Shown: positions 11,983-21,974 of the stretch, piece after piece
Layout: each line of letters begins with the position of its first letter
How positions within the stretch are numbered: position 1 is the first letter of the stretch
Source of the DNA: an uncultured Parvularcula sp.
GTDB lineage: Bacteria > Pseudomonadota > Alphaproteobacteria > Caulobacterales > Parvularculaceae
Assembly (NCBI GenBank): GCA_937919225.1
Contig: CALFRH010000411.1
Location: 1-36,988 of the forward strand
Direction: 5' to 3'
DNA: 36,988 nucleotides
The notes under the pieces: generated by a model
Databases searched by the model: none
Told to the model about the DNA's origin: nothing
What the model saw: the letters and a program-made list of their open reading frames with translations, nothing else
Made by a program: the position numbers and the translations under genes

Positions 11983-12693
11983 ATGTCCACAAGCCCCCAC
12001 GCCCTTCAGATTGAGGGACTGGCCTTTGGCTGGACGAAAGGGGAGGCCCTCCTCAACATTCCCGCTTTGACGATCAAGGCGGGGGAGCGGGTCTTCCTTG
12101 AAGGCCCTAGCGGTTGTGGCAAGTCGACACTCCTCTCCCTCATCTCCGGGGTCACCCCATCGCAAGGGGGTACCTTACATGTTCTGGATACAGATATTAC
12201 GGCCCTGTCCGCCGCCAAACGAGACGCCTTCCGCGCCAACCGGCTCGGGATCATTTTTCAGCTGTTCAACCTCGTCCCTTATCTGTCGGTCATCGACAAT
12301 ATCCTTCTTCCCTGCCGGTTTTCTCCCGCGAGGGCGAAGCGCGCCGTCGCTGAACGGGGCAGCATAAAAGAAGCCGCCGCAGACTTACTGGGCCGCCTCG
12401 GCCTTGACGCCGTCGCAGATACAAAGAGGGGCGCTGGCACCTTAAGCGTCGGCCAACAACAAAGGGTGGCCGCTGCCCGGGCCCTTATCGGCGCACCCGA
12501 TTTTGTCATTGCCGACGAACCCACCTCAGCCCTCGACACCGATACCCGGAACGCGTTCATCGACACCCTTCTCTCGGAGACCGAGCGCAGCGGGGCGGCC
12601 CTTCTATTTGTGTCCCATGACAAAGGCCTCGCGCCATCGTTTGACACTCATCTCTCTCTTCCGGCGCTCAACCAACAGGGGGCCGGGCGATGA
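11983..12693 (+). CDS. ABC transporter ATP-binding protein (LolD/MacB type)
   Basis: Walker A LEGPSGCGKSTLLSLISG, signature LSVGQQQRVAAARAL, Walker B FVIADEPTSALD, H-loop FVSHD. Confidence 0.95.
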   Translation: MSTSPHALQIEGLAFGWTKGEALLNIPALTIKAGERVFLEGPSGCGKSTLLSLISGVTPSQGGTLHVLDTDITALSAAKRDAFRANRLGIIFQLFNLVPYLSVIDNILLPCRFSPARAKRAVAERGSIKEAAADLLGRLGLDAVADTKRGAGTLSVGQQQRVAAARALIGAPDFVIADEPTSALDTDTRNAFIDTLLSETERSGAALLFVSHDKGLAPSFDTHLSLPALNQQGAGR

Positions 12694-13961
12694 GCATTGC
12701 AAACTTCCTCAGCCTCGCCTGGCAAAGCCTGTTAAGCCGCCGGGCCACCGCTCTCCTCACCATTCTGTCGGTCGCGCTGTCGGTCGCGCTCTTCCTTGGG
12801 GTGGATAAAATCCGCCGGTCGGCCGAAGCGAGCTTCGAGGCCACCATCTCCGGCACCGATTTGATCGTTGGGGCCCGCTCTGGCCAGATCAACCTGCTTT
12901 TATATTCGGTCTTCCGTATCGGGAACGCGACCAACAATATCTCGTGGGATAGCTATGAGGCCGTTGCCAACCGGCCCGAAGTTGAGTGGACCATCCCTCT
13001 TTCCTTGGGGGACAGCCATAAGGGCTATCGTGTCCTTGGGACCAATGGATCGTATTTCCAGCATTTCGAATATGGCGGCGGTCGGTCCTTAAGCCTCGCT
13101 GAAGGGGGTCGGTTCAACGCGCCCGACGATGTGGTTCTTGGCGCCGCGGTAGCGCGGGAGCTGAATTATTCCCTGGGGGATGAAATCATCATCGCCCATG
13201 GGCTTCAATCGGTGTCGTTTGCTGAGCATAAGGATGATCCATTCACCGTTGTGGGTATCCTCGCCCCCACCGGGACCCCTGTAGACCGCACTGTGCATGT
13301 CAGCCTTGAAGGTCTCGACGCGGTACATGCGGACTTCCCTTCCGCCACCCTGGTAAGAGCGCGTGCCCCCGCCGTCGATGAAGCGATGAGCGGCGATGAC
13401 TATAAGGCAGAGTCGATCACCGCGTTCATGGTCGGCCTTAAAAATCGGGCCTTGGTGCTTAGACTCCAACGAGACATTAATACCTATGAGGATGAAGCCC
13501 TCTTGGGTATTATTCCAGGCATTGCGCTGGCGGAATTGTGGTCTGTGGTGGGAACGGCGGAAACCGCCCTCCTCGCCATTAGCGGGTTTGTGGTCATGAC
13601 CGGACTATTGTGCTTACTCACCGCGATTTTGACGAGCCTTAATGAGCGCCGCCGGGAGGTCGCGGTCTTAAGGGCCGCCGGGGCACAAAGAGGGCATGTC
13701 TTCTCCCTCCTCATTGTCGAAAGCGCTCTTGTGGGCTTCATTGGGGCCCTGGTCGGGGCGGGGTTCATCTATGGGGGTCTTGGCATCGCCGGACCCATTA
13801 TTGAGGGACGGTACGGCGTGCCCTTAGCCAATCTTGGCCCTAGCCTTTACGATCTTATGATCCTTGGCGGGGTGGTGGGCGCGGCAACCCTGCTCGGGGC
13901 CATCCCCGCCTGGAGGGCATATCAGAATGCCCTGTCGGATGGGCTGTCGGTGAAGCTGTAA
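12690..13961 (+). CDS. ABC transporter permease, FtsX/MacB-like
   Basis: ATGA overlap with the ATPase gene; N-terminal TM, periplasmic core and C-terminal TM segments with LTSLNERRREVAVLRAAGAQRGHVFSLLIVESALVGFIGALVG. Confidence 0.93.
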   Translation: MSIANFLSLAWQSLLSRRATALLTILSVALSVALFLGVDKIRRSAEASFEATISGTDLIVGARSGQINLLLYSVFRIGNATNNISWDSYEAVANRPEVEWTIPLSLGDSHKGYRVLGTNGSYFQHFEYGGGRSLSLAEGGRFNAPDDVVLGAAVARELNYSLGDEIIIAHGLQSVSFAEHKDDPFTVVGILAPTGTPVDRTVHVSLEGLDAVHADFPSATLVRARAPAVDEAMSGDDYKAESITAFMVGLKNRALVLRLQRDINTYEDEALLGIIPGIALAELWSVVGTAETALLAISGFVVMTGLLCLLTAILTSLNERRREVAVLRAAGAQRGHVFSLLIVESALVGFIGALVGAGFIYGGLGIAGPIIEGRYGVPLANLGPSLYDLMILGGVVGAATLLGAIPAWRAYQNALSDGLSVKL

Positions 13962-13970
13962 GGGGGCGGA

Positions 13971-14996
13971 TTATTCACCCCCTTCCGCCTCTCGCGCAAT
14001 GCGGGCGATTTCTTCCATCGCTTTGCGATCGATCACCGGGTCCTCCCGCAACATCCAGCTGGGTCGCCAGCCGGACAGCGGCTCGGAAATAGGCGTGCCA
14101 TGGTCCGCAAGGGCCGGATTGCTCATGCTGATATAGGACCGGTTATCATAGGTGGAGAGGAACTTTCGGTACTCCGCCTCACTGTCGAAGGCTTCGCGAT
14201 ACCGCCCTAACTCCAAAAACTCTTTAGACTGAAAACGGGGGTCTTGCGGTTGGTAGATGCTCTCATTGTCGGCAAGATCGCCATAGGGGTCAGGGCCATA
14301 GCGCGGCAGGCGCGCGCCGCGGCGCAGCTCGCGCGCCACCTTCACCCAATCCCCGCCAAGGTCCGCCACCTCCCCCTGCCAACCGGATAGGATCTCTCGA
14401 CCCGCGCATTCGGCGGCCTTATCGGGATCGCTGAACTGCTCATAGCAGCTGAGCGCCACCAGGCCGTCGGGGGTCCCAAGCCCCTGATCTGTATCCGGCA
14501 GAGCCACCGCCGGCACGGACAGATCCGCTGTTTCGGGCAAGGCGGCCGCCGGCGCAGGGGCTGGCGCCTCGGCCAGGGGCGCCACCTCCTCTGCCGGCTC
14601 ATCCTCCGGGCTGGCCTCAGCCGCGGCGATTTCGACCTCCGGATCCTCGGCCACCTCCTCCTCAGGGGTCGGGGTCTCGGGCGGTTCTGGCGTCTCGCGC
14701 ACCACATAGACCGTCACCGCCGACAGCGCGTCCGGGATCCCCCTTAGAGGAGGGTCGAAGGTGAGCGATAAGATCAAAGCGGCAAGCCCGAGATTCAACG
14801 CAACCGCCATCGCCCAAGGGCTCGCGGTACGACAGCGCGCTTTCACCCCCGCCGGCACCCGCGCGAGGGCGCGGGCCGCGGGACGGGCCACAGAACGCGC
14901 CAGTCGCCATTTCGACCGTCGCCATGTGCGCCCTAATATCGTTCGTCGCCACCGTGCCATTGCAGAAACCATCGCGGTCGGGCTATCCCCCGTCAC
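13971..14996 (-). CDS. Hypothetical envelope protein: one TM helix, Pro/Glu/Ala-rich spacer, C-terminal domain (TonB-like architecture)
   Basis: MAVALNLGLAALILSLTF helix followed by PEPPETPTPEEEVAEDPEVE...; start codon uncertain. Confidence 0.6.
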   Translation of the reverse strand: MTGDSPTAMVSAMARWRRTILGRTWRRSKWRLARSVARPAARALARVPAGVKARCRTASPWAMAVALNLGLAALILSLTFDPPLRGIPDALSAVTVYVVRETPEPPETPTPEEEVAEDPEVEIAAAEASPEDEPAEEVAPLAEAPAPAPAAALPETADLSVPAVALPDTDQGLGTPDGLVALSCYEQFSDPDKAAECAGREILSGWQGEVADLGGDWVKVARELRRGARLPRYGPDPYGDLADNESIYQPQDPRFQSKEFLELGRYREAFDSEAEYRKFLSTYDNRSYISMSNPALADHGTPISEPLSGWRPSWMLREDPVIDRKAMEEIARIAREAEGGE

Positions 14997-15094
14997 CTAA
15001 AATCCCGCTCATATAGCTATTGGCGATGGCGCGGACAAAAGTGCGCTCATATAGCCGAAGGCGGTAGTGCTCAGAAAATTGGAGACGGTGATCC

Positions 15095-16366
15095 ATGCAC
15101 ATCCTGTTGGTGGGCGGCGGCGGTCGCGAACATGCCCTAGCTTGGAAAATTGCGCAAAGCCCTTTGGTGAGGCGCCTCACCTGCGCCCCGGGTAGCGATG
15201 CGATGGCGGCAACAATAGGGGCCAAGGGCACTTGCGTTGCGGTATCCCCTGCCGACGTGCCGAGCTTCGCAAAAGCCGAAGGCATCGATCTCGTCGTGGT
15301 GGGGCCAGAGGCGCCCTTGGCCGATGGCCTCGCCGACCAACTTGAAGCGGTGGGCATCCCCTGCTTCGGCCCCAGTGCCGTGGGGGCGCAGCTTGAAACT
15401 TCTAAAGCCTTCACCAAGGACCTTTGCGCCGCCCACACTATCCCCACCGCCGCCTATGGTCGGTTCGATGCAGCGGACGAGGCCAAAGCCTTCCTCCGTA
15501 CCATGACGGCCCCTTATGTGATTAAGGCCGACGGCATCGCCGCGGGCAAAGGCGTCGTCATCCTCGATACGCTCGAAGAGGCGGATAAAGCCGTCGACGA
15601 AATGCTCGCAGGACAGTTTGGTGAGGCGAGCGCTACGATTGTTATTGAAGAGTTTTTGACCGGCACAGAGGTCAGTGTCTTTGCCCTCACCGATGGAGAA
15701 ACCCTCCTCCATTGTGGCGACGCCCAGGACCATAAACGTGCCTTTGACGGGGATCAGGGGCCCAACACCGGCGGCATGGGCTGCTTCTCCCCCTCCCCGC
15801 TGTTCACCCCGGCGATAAAGGAAGCAACCTACACCTCCATCATTGAGCCGACCCTGAAAGCCCTCAAAGAAAAGGGCATCACCTATCGCGGCGTGCTTTA
15901 CGCGGGCCTCATGCTCACCGAGGATGGGCCAAAGCTCATTGAATATAATGCCCGCTTTGGCGACCCTGAGTGCCAGATCCTGATGCGCCGATTACGGAGT
16001 GATATTGTCCCCGCCCTGTGGGGCGCCGCCACCGGACGCCTTTCTGGCATCGGCCTTGATTGGCGAGCTGAGGCGTCGGCCAATGTGGTCTACGCGACCA
16101 AGGGCTATCCGGGATCCTATGACAAGGGGTCGGAGATTAAGGGCCTCGACGACGCCGCCGAAGCCGATGAAGCCGTCCTGTTCCACGCGGGCACCAAAAT
16201 CGACGGCGACAAAGTCCTGTCTAATGGCGGGCGTGTGCTGAATGTGACAGCGCTGGGAGACGATCTGGGGGCGGCCGTCGACCGAGCCTACGAAGCCATC
16301 GAGAAAATTAGCTGGCCCGAAGGGTTCTATCGGACGGACATTGGGAAAGCGTATCGGGGGCTTTGA
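15095..16366 (+). CDS. purD: Phosphoribosylamine-glycine ligase
   Basis: MHILLVGGGGREHALAWKIAQSP, VVGPEAPLADGLADQL, IKADGIAAGKGVVI, DHKRAFDGDQGPNTGGMGCFSP, EYNARFGDPECQ. Confidence 0.97.
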   Translation: MHILLVGGGGREHALAWKIAQSPLVRRLTCAPGSDAMAATIGAKGTCVAVSPADVPSFAKAEGIDLVVVGPEAPLADGLADQLEAVGIPCFGPSAVGAQLETSKAFTKDLCAAHTIPTAAYGRFDAADEAKAFLRTMTAPYVIKADGIAAGKGVVILDTLEEADKAVDEMLAGQFGEASATIVIEEFLTGTEVSVFALTDGETLLHCGDAQDHKRAFDGDQGPNTGGMGCFSPSPLFTPAIKEATYTSIIEPTLKALKEKGITYRGVLYAGLMLTEDGPKLIEYNARFGDPECQILMRRLRSDIVPALWGAATGRLSGIGLDWRAEASANVVYATKGYPGSYDKGSEIKGLDDAAEADEAVLFHAGTKIDGDKVLSNGGRVLNVTALGDDLGAAVDRAYEAIEKISWPEGFYRTDIGKAYRGL

Positions 16367-16405
16367 TCAGCATCCTCATTACGGGCGCTGTGTGGAGCGA
16401 AAAAG

Positions 16406-16819
16406 CTACTCCCCATCCGGTACATTCTCAAACAAGGCACAGACCGCGCCCGCAGGATCTTCGATCACGCAATACCGGCTTTGACCGTAGGGCTGAATAT
16501 CGGTCACCAGCGCTCCCCCCAACTCGGTGACCTTTGCTCGCGCAACGTCGAGGTCAGCAACGCCAAAATAGTTGAGCCATTGCGCGGGGAGCTTCGCATT
16601 CCCCCCACGGGCGTGGCAGATACCCACCGGGTGGAAGGGCCTCTCTTTCGGCCGGTCAGGGAACGGGCCCGGCGCCACCATCATATAGTCCTGGTACCCG
16701 CCCATCTCCACAGGCTCGAAGGTCCACCCCACCACGGCCGCATAAAAGTCGCGAACCGCTTCGGCGTGCGGGACCGTCAAATCTGTCCACAAAATGTGGC
16801 CGACATCTGAACCAGGCAT
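16406..16819 (-). CDS. VOC/glyoxalase family protein
   Basis: Two-module VOC pattern: VGHILWTDLTVPHAEAVRDFYAAVVGWTFEPV and WLNYFGVADLDVARAKVTELGGALVTD...DPAGAVCALFE. Confidence 0.85.
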   Translation of the reverse strand: MPGSDVGHILWTDLTVPHAEAVRDFYAAVVGWTFEPVEMGGYQDYMMVAPGPFPDRPKERPFHPVGICHARGGNAKLPAQWLNYFGVADLDVARAKVTELGGALVTDIQPYGQSRYCVIEDPAGAVCALFENVPDGE

Positions 16820-16838
16820 GATCTCCTCCCAAGGAGGC

Positions 16839-17522
16839 TTACGGATAAAGCCGTGTCTTCCCCCACCCGTCGCCGCTATTTTCGAACAAGAGGCGATCGT
16901 GCAAGCGATAAGGGCGGTTCACCCAAAATTCGATAGAGGTGGGGATCACCCGGTAGCCGCACCAAAAGTCGGGGCGGCGCACTTCGCGCCCTTCATAGAT
17001 CGCTTCATAGTCCTCGACCCGGGTCTTTAAAATCTGCTCGTCGCTCATGGGCCGCGACTGTTGCGAGGCCCAGGAGCCGATCTGCGCGCCCCGGCTGCGC
17101 CCCGCAAAATAGGCGTCGTTTTCCGCTTCGGACACTGGCTCGACCGTGCCCCTCACCCGGACCTGGCGGCGAATCGACTTCCAATGGAAGCAGAGCGCAG
17201 CGACCGGATTGTCCGCTAGCTCATCGCCCTTCGTGGAGGTGGTGTTGGTATAAAATACGAACCCCTCGTCCAAATCCTTCAACAAGACCACACGCACATT
17301 GGGCACACCCTCTTTATCGATGGTGGCGACAGACATCGCATTCGGGTCATTCACCTCGTGCTTTTTGGCCAGTTCCAGCCAATCAGCGAACAAATCCAAC
17401 GGATCATCATGGTTAAAGACCTTGCCTTGATCGGTATCGACGGCAAAAGCCTCTTGAGCGTCTGCCTCCTCGGCATAGTCTTCGTCGGACGGTGACGGCG
17501 GGATTAGGTTTTCTTGATCCAT
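16839..17522 (-). CDS. pdxH: Pyridoxamine 5'-phosphate oxidase
   Basis: ANAMSVATIDKEGVPNVRVVLLKDLDEGFVFYTNTTSTKG, CFHWKSIRRQVRVRG, SRGAQIGSWASQQSRP and C-terminal ...KTRLYP. ATG 17522 (MDQENLIPP) avoids overlap with divergent aroC. Confidence 0.94.
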   Translation of the reverse strand: MDQENLIPPSPSDEDYAEEADAQEAFAVDTDQGKVFNHDDPLDLFADWLELAKKHEVNDPNAMSVATIDKEGVPNVRVVLLKDLDEGFVFYTNTTSTKGDELADNPVAALCFHWKSIRRQVRVRGTVEPVSEAENDAYFAGRSRGAQIGSWASQQSRPMSDEQILKTRVEDYEAIYEGREVRRPDFWCGYRVIPTSIEFWVNRPYRLHDRLLFENSGDGWGKTRLYP

Positions 17523-17574
17523 ATAGGCTATAGATAGCGTTATTTTATCCGATAGGGAAACGACCTGAACCAAT

Positions 17575-18699
17575 ATGTCTGAGAATAGTTTCGGCACCCT
17601 TTTTCGCGTCACCACCTGGGGCGAAAGCCATGGCCCCGCCATTGGCTGCGTCATCGATGGTTGCCCCCCGGGCGTGGCCCTCACCGCTGAGCAAATCCAG
17701 GCGGATCTCGATGCGCGGCGCCCCGGCACCTCGCGCTTTGTCACTCAGCGGCAAGAGCCGGACGCGGTGAAAATCCTCTCCGGCGTGTTCGAGGATGACC
17801 GCACCGGCGGCCCGGTCACCACGGGCACCCCCATCAGCCTCATGATCGAGAATGTCGACCAACGGTCCAAAGACTATTCAGAGATCCGCGACAAATACCG
17901 TCCAGGGCATGCGGACTATACCTATGACGCCAAATATGGTGTGCGGGACTATCGCGGGGGCGGCCGGTCCTCCGCCCGCGAGACGGCCAACCGCGTTGCC
18001 GCCGGCGCAGTGGCCCAGGCCGTTCTCCATCATCTGTATGGGGATGTAATAAGGCTTGATGCTGGCCTGGTGGGCCTAGGGCCCCATGAGATTGACCGAA
18101 CGCGGGCCGACTGGTCCACCGTGGGCAACAACCCCTTTTGGTGTCCCGACCCCGTGGCCGCCACCGAATGGGAAAAGGTGCTGGACGGCGCGCGAAAAGA
18201 CGGCTCCTCCCTCGGTGCTCTTATTGAAGTCACGGCCCGCGGCGTCCCCGCCGGGCTCGGTGCCCCCGTCTACGGAAAGTTAGATTCAGATCTCGCCATG
18301 GCCATGATGACCATCAACGCGTCAAAAGGGGTTGAGATCGGCGCCGGGATGGAGGCCGCCCGCTTCTCCGGCATTGAGAACGCAGATGAGATGCGCATGG
18401 GGAAGGACGGCCAACCTGAATTCCTATCGAACAATAATGGCGGCGTGCTTGGCGGTATTAGTACGGGCCAAGACCTCGTGGTCCGCCTAGCAATCAAACC
18501 CACCTCCTCAATCCTCACCTCACGGAAGAGTGTCACAAGAGATGGTGAGGAGACAGAGGTGGTGACCAAGGGCCGCCATGACCCGTGCGTCGGCATTCGG
18601 GGCGTACCGGTGGCCAAGGCTATGATGGCCTGCGTCCTTGCCGACCATGCCCTGCGCCATCGCGCCCAGACGGGGCGGCTAGGTCCGCATCGGTTCTAG
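17575..18699 (+). CDS. aroC: Chorismate synthase
   Basis: [59 protein letters not shown], and [17 protein letters not shown]. Confidence 0.97.
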   Translation: MSENSFGTLFRVTTWGESHGPAIGCVIDGCPPGVALTAEQIQADLDARRPGTSRFVTQRQEPDAVKILSGVFEDDRTGGPVTTGTPISLMIENVDQRSKDYSEIRDKYRPGHADYTYDAKYGVRDYRGGGRSSARETANRVAAGAVAQAVLHHLYGDVIRLDAGLVGLGPHEIDRTRADWSTVGNNPFWCPDPVAATEWEKVLDGARKDGSSLGALIEVTARGVPAGLGAPVYGKLDSDLAMAMMTINASKGVEIGAGMEAARFSGIENADEMRMGKDGQPEFLSNNNGGVLGGISTGQDLVVRLAIKPTSSILTSRKSVTRDGEETEVVTKGRHDPCVGIRGVPVAKAMMACVLADHALRHRAQTGRLGPHRF

Positions 18700-18750
18700 A
18701 GCGTTTTCCGACCAAGTGGGTACCGGTTGGTCGTAAGAAAACGCGATAAA
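18698..18750. repeat. Intergenic palindromic repeat (gcgttttc CGACCAA...TTGGTCG gaaaacgc)
   Basis: Nested inverted arms gcgttttc (18701-18708) / gaaaacgc (18737-18744) and cgaccaa/ttggtcg, directly after the aroC stop. Confidence 0.75.
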
Positions 18751-18759
18751 TCAATAACC

Positions 18760-18800
18760 TAGAGCACGCGAACGATTCAATCTGTTCGCAAAGTGCTCTA
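18760..18800. repeat. Second adjacent palindromic repeat (TAGAGCAC GCGAAC-gattcaatct-GTTCGC GTGCTCTA)
   Basis: Inverted arms TAGAGCAC/GTGCTCTA and GCGAAC/GTTCGC flanking GATTCAAT. Confidence 0.75.
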
Positions 18801-18899
18801 AAAGACCCGTTCGCCATGCGCACCTGTGGCTGGACCTCCACCGGCCGAGTGTGTAATCGTTTACAGTGTACACAAAAACGGTAACCATGAGGGAGCGAC

Positions 18900-19658
18900 A
18901 TGATCATGACCATTGCCACCAAGATTGCGGGCCTTGCCGCCACTGCGGTCGTGGCCCTCTCCGCCCTCACCACCGCCAACGCTGGTGAGGCAGGGAATGA
19001 ACCGGACGGCAAACTGATCATTGTCGAGGATGACTGGCGGCCCCTTTTCGATGGCAAAACCCTTTCCGGTTGGCGCTCCTACAAAAAGCCCAAACCCACC
19101 TCGGCCTGGTCCATTAAGGACGGCCGGATTGTCCTGGAACGGTTCAACTGGTGGTTCCCGACGGTCCATCGTCGCGGTGCATTGATGACAGTTGATCAGT
19201 TTACCAATTTCGAGCTGGAACTTGAGTGGAAGGTGGCCAAACGAGGCAATAGTGGCCTAATGTTCGGTGTACGAGAGTTAGAGAAGGCGCGCTTCGCCCA
19301 CGATTCAGGGATCGAAGTACAAATCCTCGATAACGAACGCGGCCTGGGCCATAAAGACCCCTACCAGCGCGCTGGCGGTATCTACGGCCTGTTCCCCCCC
19401 AAAACCGACAGCGCCAAGCCGGCGGGTGAGTTTAATAAAGTCCGCTTACGGGTCCTCGATGGTAAAGTCCACCACTGGTTAAACGGGGTTGAGATGACCA
19501 GCTTCGATATGCGGTCCGAAGCGTGGAAAGATCTTATGGCAGAGAAGGACTACGCCTTTGAGCGATCTGAAACCGGGCACATTGTCCTACAAGATCATCT
19601 TTACAATGTGGAATTCAAGAATATCCGCATTCGCGAACTGGCAGTATCGGCGGATTAG
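18900..19658 (+). CDS. Secreted DUF1080 / 3-keto-disaccharide hydrolase domain protein
   Basis: Signal peptide (MTIATKIAGLAATAVVALSALTTANA), then WRPLFDGKTLSGWRSY, NFELELEWKVAKRGNSGLMFGV, GIEVQILDNE, GHIVLQDHLYNVEFKNIRIREL. Confidence 0.9.
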   Translation: MIMTIATKIAGLAATAVVALSALTTANAGEAGNEPDGKLIIVEDDWRPLFDGKTLSGWRSYKKPKPTSAWSIKDGRIVLERFNWWFPTVHRRGALMTVDQFTNFELELEWKVAKRGNSGLMFGVRELEKARFAHDSGIEVQILDNERGLGHKDPYQRAGGIYGLFPPKTDSAKPAGEFNKVRLRVLDGKVHHWLNGVEMTSFDMRSEAWKDLMAEKDYAFERSETGHIVLQDHLYNVEFKNIRIRELAVSAD

Positions 19659-20404
19659 AGCCTTCGCGCGATATAGAACCCATAGCTCACATAATCCGAA
19701 TAACGCCTATATAGGCTAATTTCTCGCTGCTCGGCATCAACGAGGGCGCGCGCTGCATCAGAATGGTGATGCCGTGCGAGGAAGGCCTCAAAACCAGCCT
19801 CTATGGGGTCATAATAGTTCTCAAGCCAGCACCGCTCCGGCAACGGAAAATAGCCAAGGGGTTCATACCCGGCCGCCTCTAAGACATGTAGCTTGGCAGA
19901 GGCGGTATCCACCTCCGGGTACACCTTATGCCAGTGCTCGGTCAGCTCATCGGGCCGGTCTTTGGTCAACCAGGTGAGTTCCGATACCGCCAAAACCCCG
20001 CCTGACTTCAGAAGCGGACGCCACAGCGCTGCGCCCTTCGCAAAACCGAGATTATAGATCGCGCCTTCCGACCAGATCGCATCAAGCGATCCCTCCTCAA
20101 AAGGGAGTGCCTCCATCGAGGCGGAAAGGGTTTGAATCTTATCCGATAGACCCACCTCCCCGGCACGCGCATCAAGCGTGCCGAGAAACGCCGGGAACAA
20201 ATCAACAGCGGTGATCGTCGCATCAAGCGCTGTCGCCAGGACCAATGTCGCCGCGCCAGTCCCGCAGCCAATGTCGGCAATCTTCAAACCTGTGCGGCCT
20301 TTCAAGCCAGACAAGGCGAGGGCCAACGCTGTTTCCCTATCCCCGCCTGGGCCCTGCCGCGGCTGGCGGTGATGAAGGTCGATGAGAAGAGAAAAATCGT
20401 CCAT
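19655..20404 (-). CDS. Class I SAM-dependent methyltransferase
   Basis: Motif I LKIADIGCGTGAATLVLA, acidic residue in ITAVDLFP, later LDAIWSEGAIYNLGF. Likely start MDDFSLL at 20404. Confidence 0.88.
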   Translation of the reverse strand: MDDFSLLIDLHHRQPRQGPGGDRETALALALSGLKGRTGLKIADIGCGTGAATLVLATALDATITAVDLFPAFLGTLDARAGEVGLSDKIQTLSASMEALPFEEGSLDAIWSEGAIYNLGFAKGAALWRPLLKSGGVLAVSELTWLTKDRPDELTEHWHKVYPEVDTASAKLHVLEAAGYEPLGYFPLPERCWLENYYDPIEAGFEAFLARHHHSDAARALVDAEQREISLYRRYSDYVSYGFYIARRL

Positions 20405-20575
20405 GATCTGTCTCTCCGCAGGATCGGCAAAAATGGCAAGGGCGATGGCCAGCATCAGCCTACCCGATAGGCGGCCTCACCGAAAAAGGATGAAAACACA
20501 ACGCCTTACCGAACCACCCTTGTGAGCAAGCACCGGGCCCTTTAGATTAAGCGGGTTGTCCTATGGGAGGGACCC

Positions 20576-20866
20576 ATGCCGAAGATCCACTGGCCCACCA
20601 TCGTTAAACTGCTTATCGCCAGCCTCGTGGTGGGCACCATCATGGGCATTATCGGCGCCGACCCGTTCGAGTTTTGGGAACAAGTGTGGGCGCAAGTGCG
20701 GATGGCCTTTACCACCATTTACGATGTGGGTTGGGAGGGGATCAAAAAGGCGCTCTACTTTACGTTCATAGGCGGCGTGGTCGTGCTCCCCATTTGGGTT
20801 GTTTTGGAGTTCCTCAAGCGGCGGAAGCCGCAGGCCAGCCCTCAGAAGACGAACAAAGAGGGGTAG
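20576..20866 (+). CDS. Small two-TM membrane protein (DUF6460-like)
   Basis: IVKLLIASLVVGTIMGIIGADPFEFWEQ... and FTFIGGVVVLPIWVVLEFLKRR; RBS gggaggga upstream. Confidence 0.6.
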   Translation: MPKIHWPTIVKLLIASLVVGTIMGIIGADPFEFWEQVWAQVRMAFTTIYDVGWEGIKKALYFTFIGGVVVLPIWVVLEFLKRRKPQASPQKTNKEG

Positions 20867-21053
20867 ACGGCGACAGGCCCCCTTAAGGAACCCTAATTAG
20901 GGGTGTACGTCTTTACGAATAATCTCCACGGCAATGTTGCAAGGCTTCGATATCGGATCGAAATCGCCAATAATGGTTTTGATTGGATGTATGCCAATGT
21001 GCATACTAACCCGGTCAATAATGCACAGCATCAACGCTATTTGGGGAGATTGC

Positions 21054-21974
21054 ATGATGGAGATCTTGCACCGTTTCCGACGACTGTGCGGGCACCTGCT
21101 CGTCCGCGCCCTTAAATGGTGGCCCGTCACCGTGCCCACGCTCATTCTCAGCTGGGTATGGTTTGAAAACCGCAATCTGGGGACAATGGAGTTGACCCTG
21201 TACGACGACAGGATCGCAATTAATCGAACTGTCGTCGATCTATTATCAGAGTATGGCCGTGTTCGTCCGGGCACCTCTCGAAAGCATACAATTGTTCTAC
21301 AAGATCCCAATGGCAAAGCTCCCCTTACTTTCGAGAACATTGCAGGACGCAAAAACCCCTACGCTATTGGGCTTGTATTGTCGGGTCGGTACTACAGCAC
21401 CATTATAAAGTTCACAGAAGATAGACTTGTTCGGGTGTCTTTCAATCCGCAGTCCGATAATCTGACTGTCAAAGAAGCTCTCACCGTCGTTGATGACATT
21501 CGGACCTGGGCCCTGTCGGCGGGGTTTGACCATCAGCCCGTGATGGAATTTAACGCACCACCGATCCCCCTTCTTCAACTACGTGATGAGGTTTTTTTTG
21601 ACGAACAAGGGGAAATCCACCCAGACCTTCTCCCCCGCCTCAAACGAGCCGCCACAGAGGACGATGGAAGGCTGAGGGGCTTCACCGCCCTCTCCATGGA
21701 GCGTGGGCCGCATGGCATCTTCGTCGAAGTGGTCTACTCCGCCCTCGAATATCAGCCGCCCGCGAGGCCGTTCGAAGACTACTCCACAAGGGTGAATATA
21801 GATGTTGTGGACTCATGTTCCAGAGAAGTGAGAGACATTGAGGCTTTTCGACAAGGGAAGTTGGACTACAGGCCCACTCTCACCCCCGCAGGGGAAGATC
21901 CATGGACAGACTATTGCCGATCGCTACCGGCCAACAGCCTAGAAAAGCTTATGCCGCCCGACGGGCACCCTTAG
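21054..21974 (+). CDS. Hypothetical protein with N-terminal membrane anchor
   Basis: ATG 21054 with upstream ggggag RBS; hydrophobic WWPVTVPTLILSWVWF near the N-terminus. No family recognised. Confidence 0.55.
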   Translation: MMEILHRFRRLCGHLLVRALKWWPVTVPTLILSWVWFENRNLGTMELTLYDDRIAINRTVVDLLSEYGRVRPGTSRKHTIVLQDPNGKAPLTFENIAGRKNPYAIGLVLSGRYYSTIIKFTEDRLVRVSFNPQSDNLTVKEALTVVDDIRTWALSAGFDHQPVMEFNAPPIPLLQLRDEVFFDEQGEIHPDLLPRLKRAATEDDGRLRGFTALSMERGPHGIFVEVVYSALEYQPPARPFEDYSTRVNIDVVDSCSREVRDIEAFRQGKLDYRPTLTPAGEDPWTDYCRSLPANSLEKLMPPDGHP

